Assembly (NCBI GenBank): GCA_965153455.1 | Contig: OZ234493.1 | Coordinates: forward strand, 23,240,213-23,304,212 | DNA from: Sphagnum compactum | Lineage: Eukaryota > Bryophyta > Sphagnopsida > Sphagnales | DNA: 64,000 nt | Direction: 5' to 3' | Shown here: positions 1 to 12,100 of the stretch, in pieces | How positions within the stretch are numbered: position 1 is the stretch's first letter | Layout: each line of letters begins with the position of its first letter | Program-made: the position numbers and the translations under genes | The notes under the pieces: model-generated | What the model was told of the DNA's origin: nothing | Databases searched by the model: none | Seen by the model: the letters and a program-made list of their open reading frames with translations, nothing else

Positions 1-1232
1 TGTCATGGAATGGTCTCACAATTGCCCATCATGTTCAATTTGTCACCAAACTTGCACCAATCAATTTGCTTGGCCCCTTACCCAACATAATGGGCAAGGG
101 CTTGATTATTTTAATGTGTAGTATTTTAAATGGAAGGAGATCTAGGGTTTGCTCCTAGTCATGGTTGTTGTTTCATTTTATTTTAACTATGTGGAAATTG
201 GAAAAAAAAACTGAAAAATTTGGAAAAAAATTGTAAAAAAAAAACTTGATCTTTGTGATGTGTAACACCCTTAAACTAGGGCATTCTATAAAATAAAGCC
301 TTTTAATCATGCACCTTGAGAGGGCCCTTATTTTGCAATCATCTTGGTCTTCAAGTGTCACCTTACAAAAAAAATTAGACAATCTAAATTTTCACTAGCA
401 AATCATTTTGCCAAATGGACATTATGTAGAAGTTAAAATAAATGTTGGCAAGTTTTCCAATTTGGAGTGTTAGACCAAAGGGTTTAGGTTCAAGTTCCTT
501 TGACTTAGACCTAAACCAACCTCCTTTTAATGAAACCACCACAAGAAGAACCAAATTATGGAACTAGTCTTTTGCCAATACCATAATCAAAACTTTGAAA
601 AAACAATTTCAAAATAGGTTTGTGTTCTTTAAGTAAGTGTTAGGCAAACTTTTTTCAAAAGTTTGCAACTAGGCTAAACGTTATAAATAATTGATCAATT
701 TTAATTAATTCTAAACTCCATATCTATATAATCCTTGTTTTTAATTTGTTGTAAAATTATACTCATACACTATTCAATTTATGATTGTGTAACATGGTAT
801 TAAGCCTAATTTTTGAACCATGCTCAAAAGTTTGTAAACATGAAAAAATGAACCAAAATCAAAATTGGATAAGGTTTAGAAATGTAAAAAACTAGGCTCA
901 AACTTGCGCTCAAAGAACCTAACCAACAAACATTCAACATCAAAACCAAATTGAAAGTTTTTTTAAAAATGAAAAACTTACCAACATTGGTTAAAACATC
1001 AAAACCTCATTCACCCATGGTAGCCTAAAGTGAGAATTTCCACATGGAAAGGTTGTATATCCGCAATCCTAACAATCTCAAGTGAACAAGTAGGGTTGTT
1101 GAATATGAAAGCATACAAAACATAAAAAAAGACGCCTATTGTCTAGTCCACTACCATCAAATAAAACTACCATCTAGAAAATAAAGCCAACAATATGAAA
1201 CAAAGTAGAAAAGAACCAAAAAATGGTCATTG

Positions 1233-1386
1233 CACTACTACAAAATGTGGGTATAGTTCACTAGTCCCAATTCACTAGACTAGTGAATTCACTACTTCTT
1301 CACTGGTCCCTGTTCACTACATTTAGTGAATTCACTCAAAATCCAATGAAATCACTTGGCGTACAGGTACACCTTTTGTTGTAGTG
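1233..1386. mobile_element. CACTA-type MITE, 154 bp
   Basis: The element begins CACTACTACAAAA and ends with the near-perfect inverse TTTTGTTGTAGTG, giving CACTAC-initiated terminal inverted repeats. It is flanked by the direct repeat TTG at 1230-1232 and 1387-1389. CACTA (En/Spm) transposons make 3-bp target duplications and have ends beginning CACTA, so both hallmarks are present. The interior is non-coding and rich in repeated TTCACT/AGTGAA words, including the palindrome AATTCACTAGACTAGTGAATT split around 1270-1290, like the subterminal repeats of larger CACTA elements. No transposase is present, so it would need one supplied in trans. Confidence 0.85.
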
Positions 1387-4300
1387 TTGTGATACAAGAA
1401 AATAGTTACTTTCTAACTTAAACTTTTCTTATGTATTGTAAGTTGTACCAAAAGGTGTAGATTACTTGAACATCAATTTGAGATTCTTTCCACCACTATT
1501 GTTACCTTCCATGGTTGTAGCTATTGTTTAGCAAGTAGTTGCAAACCAACAAAACTAAGTAATTATATCATGGGGAAAAAAAGATATATATATAAAATTA
1601 TAAACTAACTTCATAAAGTAATATACCATCCTACATCACCTAATGCAAGGTGTTCAACCATCTCTAAGTAAGAAAATATAAGTAAATTTATTCTCCCCAC
1701 ATTCTACAATAACCATTGAATGTTCCAAAAATTTCAATAAGTACGTTTTTGTCCCTCATAGTAATATTTCTTTAACCACCTTCCATGTATTTGAGGAATC
1801 ATACAACATAAGTCTTTTTCCATTGAATTTACACGATTGTATTACTTTCCAAGCATTATACAACTTCTCCCAAGGTCTCTCCAAATCTTCCTCTAATTCT
1901 ATTAAATTAGACTAAAACAAATGGGCCATCCAAGTTTTTTCCAACAAACATAAAAATAATCAAAAAACCATAAACGTAGAAAAATGAGGAACGAAAGAGG
2001 TTCCCCACCATCGATACACACATGGGTGTCCTCATTTTTTAAAAATTTGCTCACTCTATTTTTTCAAAGTCAATTTACCAACTTACTTTTTAAAATAATC
2101 TTCAAATCATATATTTAACCATAGGGAATATTTTCCATGTACCACTTTCTAGAATAAATTATTAAAATTCTTCCTAAAAAAATGATTAAACTCCTACTAT
2201 TTGGATTTACTAGATTTGTCACAATAATTAAAGTTTAATTATTTTACCTTGGAGATAATTAAAAGATGATAATTATTACCATGTGTAACAAAGGTTCCAA
2301 AAGACAAAAGTAAAAGTTTCCAATGTTAGTTGTTACCTATAAGTTTTGTTCAAAATTCTAAACATTCTAGTTGTGGTTATAATTTATCACAATAGTTTGA
2401 ATGTGAAAAAGATATGTGATACATTCATTAACCTTGGTAGGTTGAACATTTTAATGACAAATATTTATATAATTTTTCATAGGAATTTGACATATACATT
2501 AAGAAATTCACCTTTACACCATGGTGTCAAGATTCTAAATGTAAATGCACCTTAATAGTTCTGAAAACTCATGAATCTTTTACTCATAATTATTTAGTGC
2601 CAAATATGTTAGGTCAATACAATAAATGTAAGGATGTTAATTGTGTTTGAGTTGCTATTTTTATGTTGGATGTATGTGAAGGGCTCCACTTGAAAATTCA
2701 TAAGGTCAAGATGATTTGCAAGGATGATGATGTTACATGAGTTGTTTGATTTTTGTGTTACGTGTCTCTTTAGCTATAATTAACATTGTGGACCAAATTT
2801 TCTCATTGTTTTTATAAATGTCACATAATTTTTAGCACACAAATTGTGTGTAATGATTTATTTGAAAATTTGGGCAAATTATCATATGTGTGTCTACACC
2901 AATCATGAAGAGTTCATGAAGCTAGTGGGCAAGCATGGCATTCATCACCAATATTCATTTGATGAAGGTGATGGTTTGATGTTTTGTCATTAATTGAAGT
3001 AAATGTTACAATTGCATCCATTGTTTATGTTATCATTGAAATATGTTGAATATAGATATCTATAATGTAATTTTTTTTTTCCTATGTTATAATAATTGTG
3101 TCTATTAAGGGTTTAAAGTTGGAATTGTGGGGGTGCGAAGTTTGAGGTTTGGGGGTAATGGGTGCACATTGCAAAACAACCATTTTGGGTGTGAAAAACA
3201 TTTCACAAGGAATTTTCTTTATTGATATTTCACATGTTGTTTAGATGATGTGACAATGACATTTCACAATAATATGACACTGACATTAGATGATGTGACA
3301 TTGGATGACCATGCCATCAATTCAATTTGACATCCCATATTCAACATGTTAAATAAGGTGGAATCAACTTGTTATTTATAGCATGATCACATACAAACTT
3401 TTTTGTTTAGAGAATTTTCACATAAAAGAAAACTTAAGAATCAAAATTTTGAAAATGAATTGATTTTTTAAATTTTCAATCACCAACACGATGGAAATTT
3501 TGGTAAAAATAGTTATATTTTCATATTTTGGTTTTCAATTTGTCTAAAAACTACTAATTTAGAAAATTGGCCAACAACATTGTAGTACCTTTATCATTTT
3601 GGCATAAATTAAATTATTTTTCATTTTGCTGAAATTTTGGAAAATTATTCATTATTTGTGTCGAAATGTTAATAAATGAAAAAGTTCAAGTATCATGATT
3701 TGAATCATAGACCTTCCATGAAGGTGACTTAAAACTGAAGCAATCTAAACACATTAAATTGTTCCACAACATTAATAAAACCATGTATATTAGTTTTTAC
3801 AATCATTACCTATCGAAAATTTCAAAACTAAAAACTAGGTGCTGAAGTTAAAATTTCAAATTTAAATAATTATTCGACAGTTTGTTACCAAAGTGGTAAA
3901 GGTACTATGGTAGTCAATTTGTAATGTCTCATTAAGTTGTACATGCCAACTTGTTAAGACCTATTACATTATGTTGGTCCAAATTGCTTTGAATAAACAA
4001 TGTTAAGATTGATTCAATAACCTTTCATTATTTTCAACTTTTTGTTCACCTACCTTATTAATGGATTAATAATCAATGTGGTTTTTGACCAAATGTAGTT
4101 AATAGGACACAATTTATTTGATTTAAAAGATAAAATCTAACTAACTTAGTTCACATTTGCAATTGAAGAATGAATTTGAACATGAAACACACATATTCCT
4201 ACCATGAACAAAATGTTTTTCTTTTGTAAAAGTCATAATAAATGTACTTAGTTGTCAAAATTGTATAATATAATAATTCATAATTTGACATAATTTTTAT

Positions 4301-4912
4301 TTTTTTTAATGGACACACTTTTGATTCCTACTTGACACATCCCTAAGGGCTTAGCCATAAGGTATTAAAATAGTTTTTTCAATACAATGCATTATGAAAA
4401 ACTTGTAGGCCTTGTACACATTCCCCAATTCTTCATGGTGAGAAAAGAACGTGATGTCAAAATTCTTGTATAAGATTCAGATGAACTCTTCAAATTGAAT
4501 TCATGGACATATATTCAAATTGCACAAACCATGAAAGCAATATTAAAATCAATTTGGTTCACAAACAAGCCATAAGCTCACATGGACTTAGAAAATGCAA
4601 CACAACTTGAACTTGAGAGAAGTCACCACTTCAAAATGTTTGTATAATATACTTTATAAATCCCTTGACGAGCTACATTGAGATGACAACTTTGCCACTA
4701 ACTAAACATGCACCGATGTCCATTCCATCTTTGTGGAACGTTATAATCTTACCTTTGCAACTCAATAAGTTTATCTCTTGTCCATCATCACATGGTTGTA
4801 TGCATACATGCATTTGAAGTTATGTCCTTCAATTCTTTGGAGTTAATTTACTTTTGTAAGTTATTACATTAATGACACATTTGAAAGTCAAAACCTTGTT
4901 TTGTTCCTCTAA

Positions 4913-5125
4913 TGGTGCATTCACACTTGAAGTTAAGTCAATGTTAAATGAAAATCTAGGTGGCATCCTAGGTGGGACCCAACGGTAAATGGGCAATAGC
5001 TTAATGTTAAGTGAATGTTAGCTTAACATAAAATGTTTATGGTAAGTAAGTGAAAGTTGTAAATGACTAGCATGGTGTTAGGGTACTCAACACTAAAGCT
5101 CCTAACACCAAGTGTGAATGCACCT
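4913..5125. mobile_element. MITE family A, copy 1 (213 bp)
   Basis: A 16-bp perfect terminal inverted repeat, GGTGCATTCACACTTG on the left (from 4914) and its complement on the right (to 5124), is flanked by TAA at 4910-4912 and 5126-5128. Short TIRs with a TWA-type 3-bp duplication fit non-autonomous PIF/Harbinger elements, though the superfamily is inferred. The interior has no reading frame. A second copy with matching ends and interior lies at 34020-34244. Confidence 0.85.
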
Positions 5126-5390
5126 TAAGTCATGCTTCATCTCCATTATCATGACAATGTATGGTAACTAGCTAATGAGGAAGTTGTTTAGGTATATTAT
5201 AAACTATATTAAGTGAAAGCTAAACTTACTTTTCATCCCAAAGACCTCTAACATCCAATTCAACTTGTCCTTTCCACAAATGAAACAAGATTAACTTTTC
5301 ATCCAAACTTTTCAATATGCGAAACCTAGACCCTACTGCTCCTTGTGACGTCTCTCTCTCTCCACCCATTTCATAATGAAAGCAAAACCA

Positions 5391-5453
5391 CCCTAAACCC
5401 TAAACCCTAAAAATTAAATTTAAAATTAAAAAAAAACCCTAAACCCTAAACCC
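5391..5453. repeat. Interstitial telomere-like repeats
   Basis: Two short runs of CCCTAAA, the complement of the plant telomere unit TTTAGGG, flank an A/T-rich linker between promoter repeat units 1 and 2. Short telo-boxes of this kind are common in plant promoters of growth and ribosomal genes. Another short run (TTTAGGG orientation) lies inside an intron of the next gene at 8503-8522. Confidence 0.8.
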
Positions 5454-5892
5454 ACTTTTCATCCCAAAGACCTCTAACATCCAATTCAACTTTTCCTTTC
5501 CACAAATGAAACAAGATTAACTTTTCATCCAAACACTTCAATACTCGAAACCCTAGACCCTACTGCTCCTTGTGACGTCTCTCTCTCTCTCCACCCATTT
5601 CATAATGAAAGCAAAACTTACTTTTCATCCCAAAGAACAACGAATTCAACTTTTCCTTTCCACAAAATGAAACAAGTAACTTTTCATCCAAACACTTCAA
5701 TACTCGAAACCCTAAACCCTACTGCTTGTGACGTCACTCTCTCTCCACCCATTTCATAATGAAAGCAAAACTCACTTTTCATCCCAAGACCTTTATAACC
5801 GAAATCAACTTTTCGTTTTCACAAATGAGCCTAGAAACTTTTCATCCAAACATCCCGCTTGGTACTCTAAACCCTACGGCTGCTTGTGACCC

Positions 5893-5897
<5 letters not shown>

Positions 5898-5928
<31 letters not shown>
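5898..5928. repeat. CT microsatellite in 5' leader
   Basis: About fifteen CT dinucleotides follow the last promoter repeat unit. Pyrimidine tracts like this are frequent around plant transcription starts. It begins roughly 230 bp before the start codon of the CDCA7-like gene. Confidence 0.85.
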
Positions 5929-5933
<5 letters not shown>

Positions 5934-6126
5934 TCGAGGCCATCCCGGGAAAATGCAATTCAAAACCGGCGGGAACTCGTCGGCATTCGGTCTCCCGCGC
6001 GAGACCTCTCGTCAATTGCTGGATCCGGTTTGCTCGATTTTTCTTTTGATTTCTGTTAAGCTCCTATTTGGAGTGCTGTAATTCTCTTCTTTCGCCGACT
6101 TACCCAGCAGAGTTGCAGCAGCAGCG

Positions 6127-9100
6127 ATGGCAAAGGAGGGCTTGAAAACGACACGCAATGGCGCGGCCAATCTGCAACTTTCACCGACCTCTTCCGCTTT
6201 GCGTTCCCCTCCGCATCCAGTGAGTCCCTCTTCTTCTTCTCTTTCGGACTTTCTCGCTTCCTTGGTTGATTGCTCCAATTTTGCCGTCGTAAAACGTATG
6301 ACCTTTTCAGTCTAAGAAGTGCGTGATCGCGTTCTCGCTTTTGTCTATATTCTTCTGTTTGTTACGATCTGCTGAGGTGTCGCCGTTTACGTTGCCTGCG
6401 CTTTTTGATGTTGCGAAGAAGGTGGCTGATATGTCGACCAGGTTGTTTTTGCATTATTGATTGCTGCTCTCTGTTCGTTATTTTCTGGTTGTGAACAGAA
6501 AGCTAGGAAGAGGAAGCAATACCTGACTGGTGAATCTCCCGCAAAAGCTCTGAGAGGTAGCTTGATGGAGGCATCGGTTCACAAATCTCGATTATCAGCT
6601 TCTCCTCCTCAACGAAGGATGACCAGGGCATCGCTGAAAGGCTCCTCTGATGACGTCCAGGATGCGTCGTCCCCTAGCAAGTATCAGAGGCGAAACGGAG
6701 AATTGCATACGCCAAAGAATCACTCCACTGGTCCTTATGAGAAAGTCCCGCTGCAGCGTCGGTCTCTGCAAGGAGCGAATGAACGGTCTAATCTGGTAGA
6801 TCTCACTGCAGAAAATAGTTCCGAAAGCGAGAGTGAGACCTTGAAATCGGCTAGTGAATTGGCCAGTGGAGGGTTCACTTCTGAAGATGGTATTCTGAGT
6901 CGCCTTCAGCCCTCTTCGAAAGGTACAGAATCTAAGGGTATGGTTCCTGAGAAGCCAAGGGTTTCTAGCAGAAAGATCAAAGTAGCACAGGCCAAGGCAA
7001 TTGCTTTGTCAGATGGAAAGCTTGCCAAACAAAGTGTTCTCAAGCCATCATCCACTGCAAATATGGAGGCAAAAGCTTCTATGGCCATGAGCAGAATGTC
7101 TACAGACGTTAGCTTCGAGTCGTCTGAACAGGATGACGTTCCAAGTGGCAGAGGAGGGAAATTACAAACTAGCAAAGAACTGCTTGACACTAAGACCATT
7201 AGAACAACATCACCTGAAGACACAAGTCTGCAGCCAGCTGGTCATAAGCGTCGCAAATTCCCTGCAGTTCGCATGGTTGGAACTCGCATTTATGATTCTG
7301 AGAATGGGCAAACATGTCACCAGGTGACATTTCCTTCTGCCGTAATGAGCCCAGGAAATTGGTACCTTGGGAAGAGACTTGGTCATGGTGCTTGGCAGTT
7401 GGCATAGTGATGGGGAGTTTCTTCTGCTGGATTGAACTCAGAATACATCTGTTCATTTATGCAAGCTAGAGTTGCTTGATATGTATCTCATTGAAGACCA
7501 CGCTTTCTAACAGATTGAGACATAGAGAACATATTGATTCAATGAGAACTGGTGGCAGTGCCGGCAGAAAAGACTGGAGTTCATGGCAGTTTGCAGGAGC
7601 AAAAATTGCACGCAAAAGTTTTGTCCCAAGTGCCTGTTCAACAGGTCTGTTTAATTCTTCTTCTGGGCTTCTATTGTTGGCTGAGTCAGTGGTCCTGTCC
7701 AGCAACCCTAAATGTTGGAAAACTTCTAGAGCAGTAATGCAAGGATTGTGTTAAACAGTTTGGATTCTTCTATTGTCTTAGATATTACTCATCTCAACAT
7801 TCTGATGCTGGACTCTGCCACTGTGGACAAATTAGCAGATACAAGACTAATGAGTGCTTCATTTTCAATGTGAAGGTATGGTGAAATGGTGGGAGATTCT
7901 GCTTCCAATGAGTCTTGGTGCTGCCCCCGCTGTAGAGGAAACTGCAATTGCAGTATATGCATGTGAGTATGTTGGGTTTTGACATATGATGGTATATGCT
8001 AGCTGTTGGATTTGAGGTCGCTTAAAATATGTACCAGCATTGGATTGTTTGCACTTGTATTTCTGGAGAAACAAACTGTAATACAACTTATAAAGTCTGT
8101 CAGATCTTACTCAATGCAAAAGCCATATATTGGAGGACCAGCAGCTACATGTGGGAGATGGAATCTTCACTATGTTCAAACCTTTCTGTACTTAAACAAG
8201 CAAAGTTGACATCCAAAGTTTACTCACAATTTAAAGGATATTGCAGGAAGAAGCAAGGACGCTCTCCCACAGGAATTCTTGCCCACACAGCTAAGGCTAT
8301 TGGGTATGGATCTGTTGCGGAGCTTCTTGAGCAGCATCCATGTGCTCAGGTGATCATGCTCACATGGCACAAAGTCCATGAATTCTACATCTTGTTCAAG
8401 TGCTATCAAGAATATCATGCCAAATTTTATCTCTTGCAATCCCTTGTTAAATGAAACTGGTACATCTGAGGCATCAACCAGTGCAGGAGGGGCAAGGCCT
8501 TTGGGTTTAGGGTTTAGGGTTTCTACCTTCTCATCTTTCATCAGATAACTTGTGATATCAGATCTTTGATCACATGTTTCATTGAGGGTTTTAGCTGTGT
8601 ATCACTTGAATGGGGAATGTGATGATGAAAGGAAGCAGATTTAATGGTGGATTTATATCAAAGGTGACATGGCTACAGCAAAACTATCTGCTGAATTGCA
8701 TCTTATGTGTGCCATTAGGATAACTCAGGGCCTCCAATTCAAAGAGCAATGGCAAAATCTGAATACAATGGGGTTACAGTATCTCATTTTGCACAATCAA
8801 TAGAAGCAAGAGCAAGGAATGGGATGGGTGAGGGCGCTGGGATGAGACATGAAGCACAACTTGCTTCAAATGGATTGGCAAGTCCAGGTGTTAAAGATGC
8901 TTTCAAGGATGCAGTTGGTGTACAAACACCAGCTGTCGAGGGGACCAATAATGGACCAATCCAGACTATGAGAATGCCTAGGAGGGCACGCTGGGTTCCT
9001 GGAGGACTGCTGGCAAGTGTTAATGAGGTTGTTGTCCCAGTGGCCCCACCTCCAATATATCAGGTGCAACTCATCCTTGTTTTGCAATTTGATTCAGCTC

Positions 9101-12100
9101 TGTGGATACTGTATTTTCCACCATCTGCTTATTGCTTAGCAGAGGTGGAGTTTTAAAGTTTCATTGTTTGAGTTTGTTTGGATGAGGAGGTTGGTAAACT
9201 GAATGAAGCATTCAAGAGCAAATTGATTAACTAATGCAAGCTGATTTATTGTCAGGTACAGAGAGTGGAGGTGCAGGAAGAGCTTGCAGTGGAGGAGGAA
9301 ATTGTGTTGCCAACAGGGAGTTCACTCATCACTGTTGGTGGCATAGAGATAGCTCAGAATGCTGTTGGACCTGCTTTGCAACTACTGGAGTTCTGTTGTG
9401 CATTTTCTAAGGTAGAATGTAATGGCCAGAAAATGCAAAGGATTGTCTGGAGTGGTCTTTTTTATGTGCCTGTCTTAGGTCTCTGTGGAATGGTGACAAT
9501 CTATAGTCACTGAGACTGGCGTGGCTTAGCATTGTATGTTCTGCATCCAGGAGAGTTTTATCATCCATGACAGAGCCTTATATGTGACATTGACAATAGT
9601 GATTTCTGCAGACTGGTATTTGTTAGTAATTTGCTTCTGATAGCCCAATTGGACTGTGCAGCCCCTTGGTATCAAGAAAGGTGCGGCAGTGAAGATATTA
9701 CAGGAAATTGTCAAAGGCTGCAATATAAAGCGTGGATCTCAGTCCCAGGTTATACAATTTCAAGTACGGCTGTTGACTTTGATACTTGCTGAAAGCGATG
9801 AGCCGTAAGTACTCTGTACAAGTTCTGACATGAGTCACTGTCTGATGGAACTTCAAATTTTTGACATAATGGATTGTTCTGACAATGAAAATGAAGGAAA
9901 ATCCAATCTCTTATCATGCTGCTGTCTAAAAAGTGTTACTCTAGCTATAAATGCCAACTGAAGACAGAGATTCACATCCATGTTGCTCTCAAGTTGTTCC
10001 AAGAAGCTTTGAGGTTCAATGAGGATGTGCATATTTAGAAGTAGAATTCTCAGTCAGCTTAAGTAGGCTTTCAATACAGGAATTTCAATTCTTGGGAACT
10101 CTAAACTGTGACCACACAGGAGTGTTAACATTTGACATGAGTTGATTAAGCTTCACTTTTGTAATGCATTTTTCTTGAATTTTTTATGCAGATGTAATAT
10201 TGCATACTCTCTAACGAGCAAGAACTCTTGGCTTGAGTCTCTGAAGAAATATCTGCAGAGAAAAGATGAATTTTTATCGAAGGAACGTAAGCCAAAGAAT
10301 GCAGATGATCAAACACAGGGTCATCATACTTCCACATTACTGTTTGAAGATGGATTAGACATCATTATTGCTGCATTAGAGCGTGGAGTTGAAGGTTATG
10401 TGGATCTTCAAGTCAATGAGAAGTTGCAACTTCTTAACATTCTCTGCAATGATTCACTCTCCACTTCGTAAGGCCTGTCTGTCCCTCACTTTCCTGTCCA
10501 TAGAAGCTGTGACAAGGGGGATTTATGAAGGATGTGGGTGGTAAACGTAATTATCAGCCTGAAAGGTTGTCACCTTTGCTGCAATTGTCTTTCCACTCTT
10601 GCAGTCTCAATATTATGCACTAGCTTCAGGGTTGTTCAGAAATGCCTGTTGTGTTGCTGACACAAATAGTGTCTGCAGAATTACAAGAGACTACATTGAA
10701 TCAGTGATCGCTGAAACAGAGGAGCGCGACAAGAATCATCGAGAGGAGGCAAGGGCTCTCAGGAAAGAGGCATGAGTTCTTTTCACTACATGGGTTATGT
10801 GTTGCAAGAAAATGACATTCAGGCATGCTAGAATCACTTATGTAAAAAGTTGCTTATGACAATTTCTCTTACAATATTATGTGTTGACAAATATGTCCTT
10901 TTCCTTCACCCCTCTTAACCGCAGGCATTTCTTGTGTGGGTTTGCAGGCAAAGGCAGTCCGTGAAACACACAAGGAAGCACACCTAAAGAGTTTGCTGGC
11001 CACTGGGAAACATCTAGGACCCCTCTCTCAGGAAGAACAATTGGCCTGCCTTGCTGATCTCCGAGCTGAGGCTGCCAAATTATCTGAGGCAGCAGATTCA
11101 AAGTCACTGTCCAGAAAAGGTACTTTGTTATTACTTGTGATGCTTACTTTGTAATGATCCCAAAGTAATTGCTTTCTCTTGAATAATAACCAAAACCATT
11201 TTGGTACACAGTTATATGCCCTTGAAATCCATAGTTTTTTTTGGTAGCTGTTCAGGGTTTCTTTAATATCAATCAAGTCAGAGAGTTGAGCTGTCTGGTG
11301 ATGTAAGGTTTTTGTGTGGTGGGTTTAGATGCTCAGAGAGTGGATGCAATCAGAACAGATGCAATTCACTGGGATGATGGAGCACGAGCTGTTTGGAAGC
11401 TTCAAGGGGTTGATAATCGTTCCTCTGTGGTCCTTCAAGGTTTGCCATCATCATCGTCAGTTTCTATTTTGGAGAGAAAAACAAGAGACCAGTCATTGCC
11501 AGATCTGTATCTAGGTGTAACCTTTGTGACAGTATGTCAGGAGTTGATCCTTACTTATTTGTGTCCACATCTTAGTATGTCACAAGAGACTGTCAACAAG
11601 ACAACCATGTGATTTGCATCTTCTGTTGCTGTTAGAAAAATTGCAGAAACTTGATCATCGAGAAAATCTGCCAAAATGGTAGATGAAAAAATAGTGGAGA
11701 CAACAAAGGTCAACAACATTTTCGACACTGGAGATGAATAAATTGATCTGAGATGGCTATTGAGTTTTTTTATTAGCTATCTCCAGTGCTACCCAACATT
11801 GTCACAGTCTTCCTGTTGATCCTAGAAATGGCAGAAACTTAGGATATAGTCTTTAGTACAACCGTCTGCCTGAACATTTTACCATATTAGAATCTTCTTA
11901 TCTACACCCACTGGTTTACTGGCCATTCAAGGATGCATTGCTTTGAAAGATCAGTATGTATTGTATCATAACTTTGGAAGTTATAGGTTGGTTTGGCAGC
12001 CAAGATTATTTGAGCAACCTGAATTTTGAAGTTTAGGTTCAATATTTTAAAGAGGCCCCAAATTATCTCCTTGGTTGCTTAGAGATTTTACTTCAGGTGT

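Larger units (their letters stand above)
1..5221. other. AT-rich intergenic spacer
   Basis: I see no gene here. The stretch is strongly AT-rich, with many A and T runs and no open reading frame above about 70 codons. None of the short frames resembles a known protein or has convincing splice sites. It contains two MITEs, annotated separately at 1233-1386 and 4913-5125. The remainder may be older, unrecognisable transposon debris. Confidence 0.6.
5222..5930 (+). promoter_or_regulatory. Fourfold tandem repeat upstream of CDCA7-like gene
   Basis: Four head-to-tail units (about 5222-5388, 5454-5617, 5618-5771 and a diverged 5772-5930) each run from ACTTTTCATCCCAAAGACC to TTTCATAATGAAAGCAAAAC. 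Each of the first three carries a bZIP-type ACGT box: TGACGTCT at 5346 and 5573, and the full palindrome TGACGTCA at 5729. The fourth has lost the box and ends in a CT microsatellite. The array ends about 200 bp before the start codon at 6127, so it likely overlaps the promoter and 5' UTR. The regulatory role is inferred. Confidence 0.7.

Noticed and set aside
2500-2556. Partial third MITE end (AAATGCACCTTAA)
   Set aside because: Only about a dozen bases match, there is no opposite end, and chance similarity is likely.
11636-11678. Possible 43-nt extra exon in the CDCA7-like gene
   Set aside because: It has splice sites and an open frame, but including it breaks the phase with exon 12165-12231.
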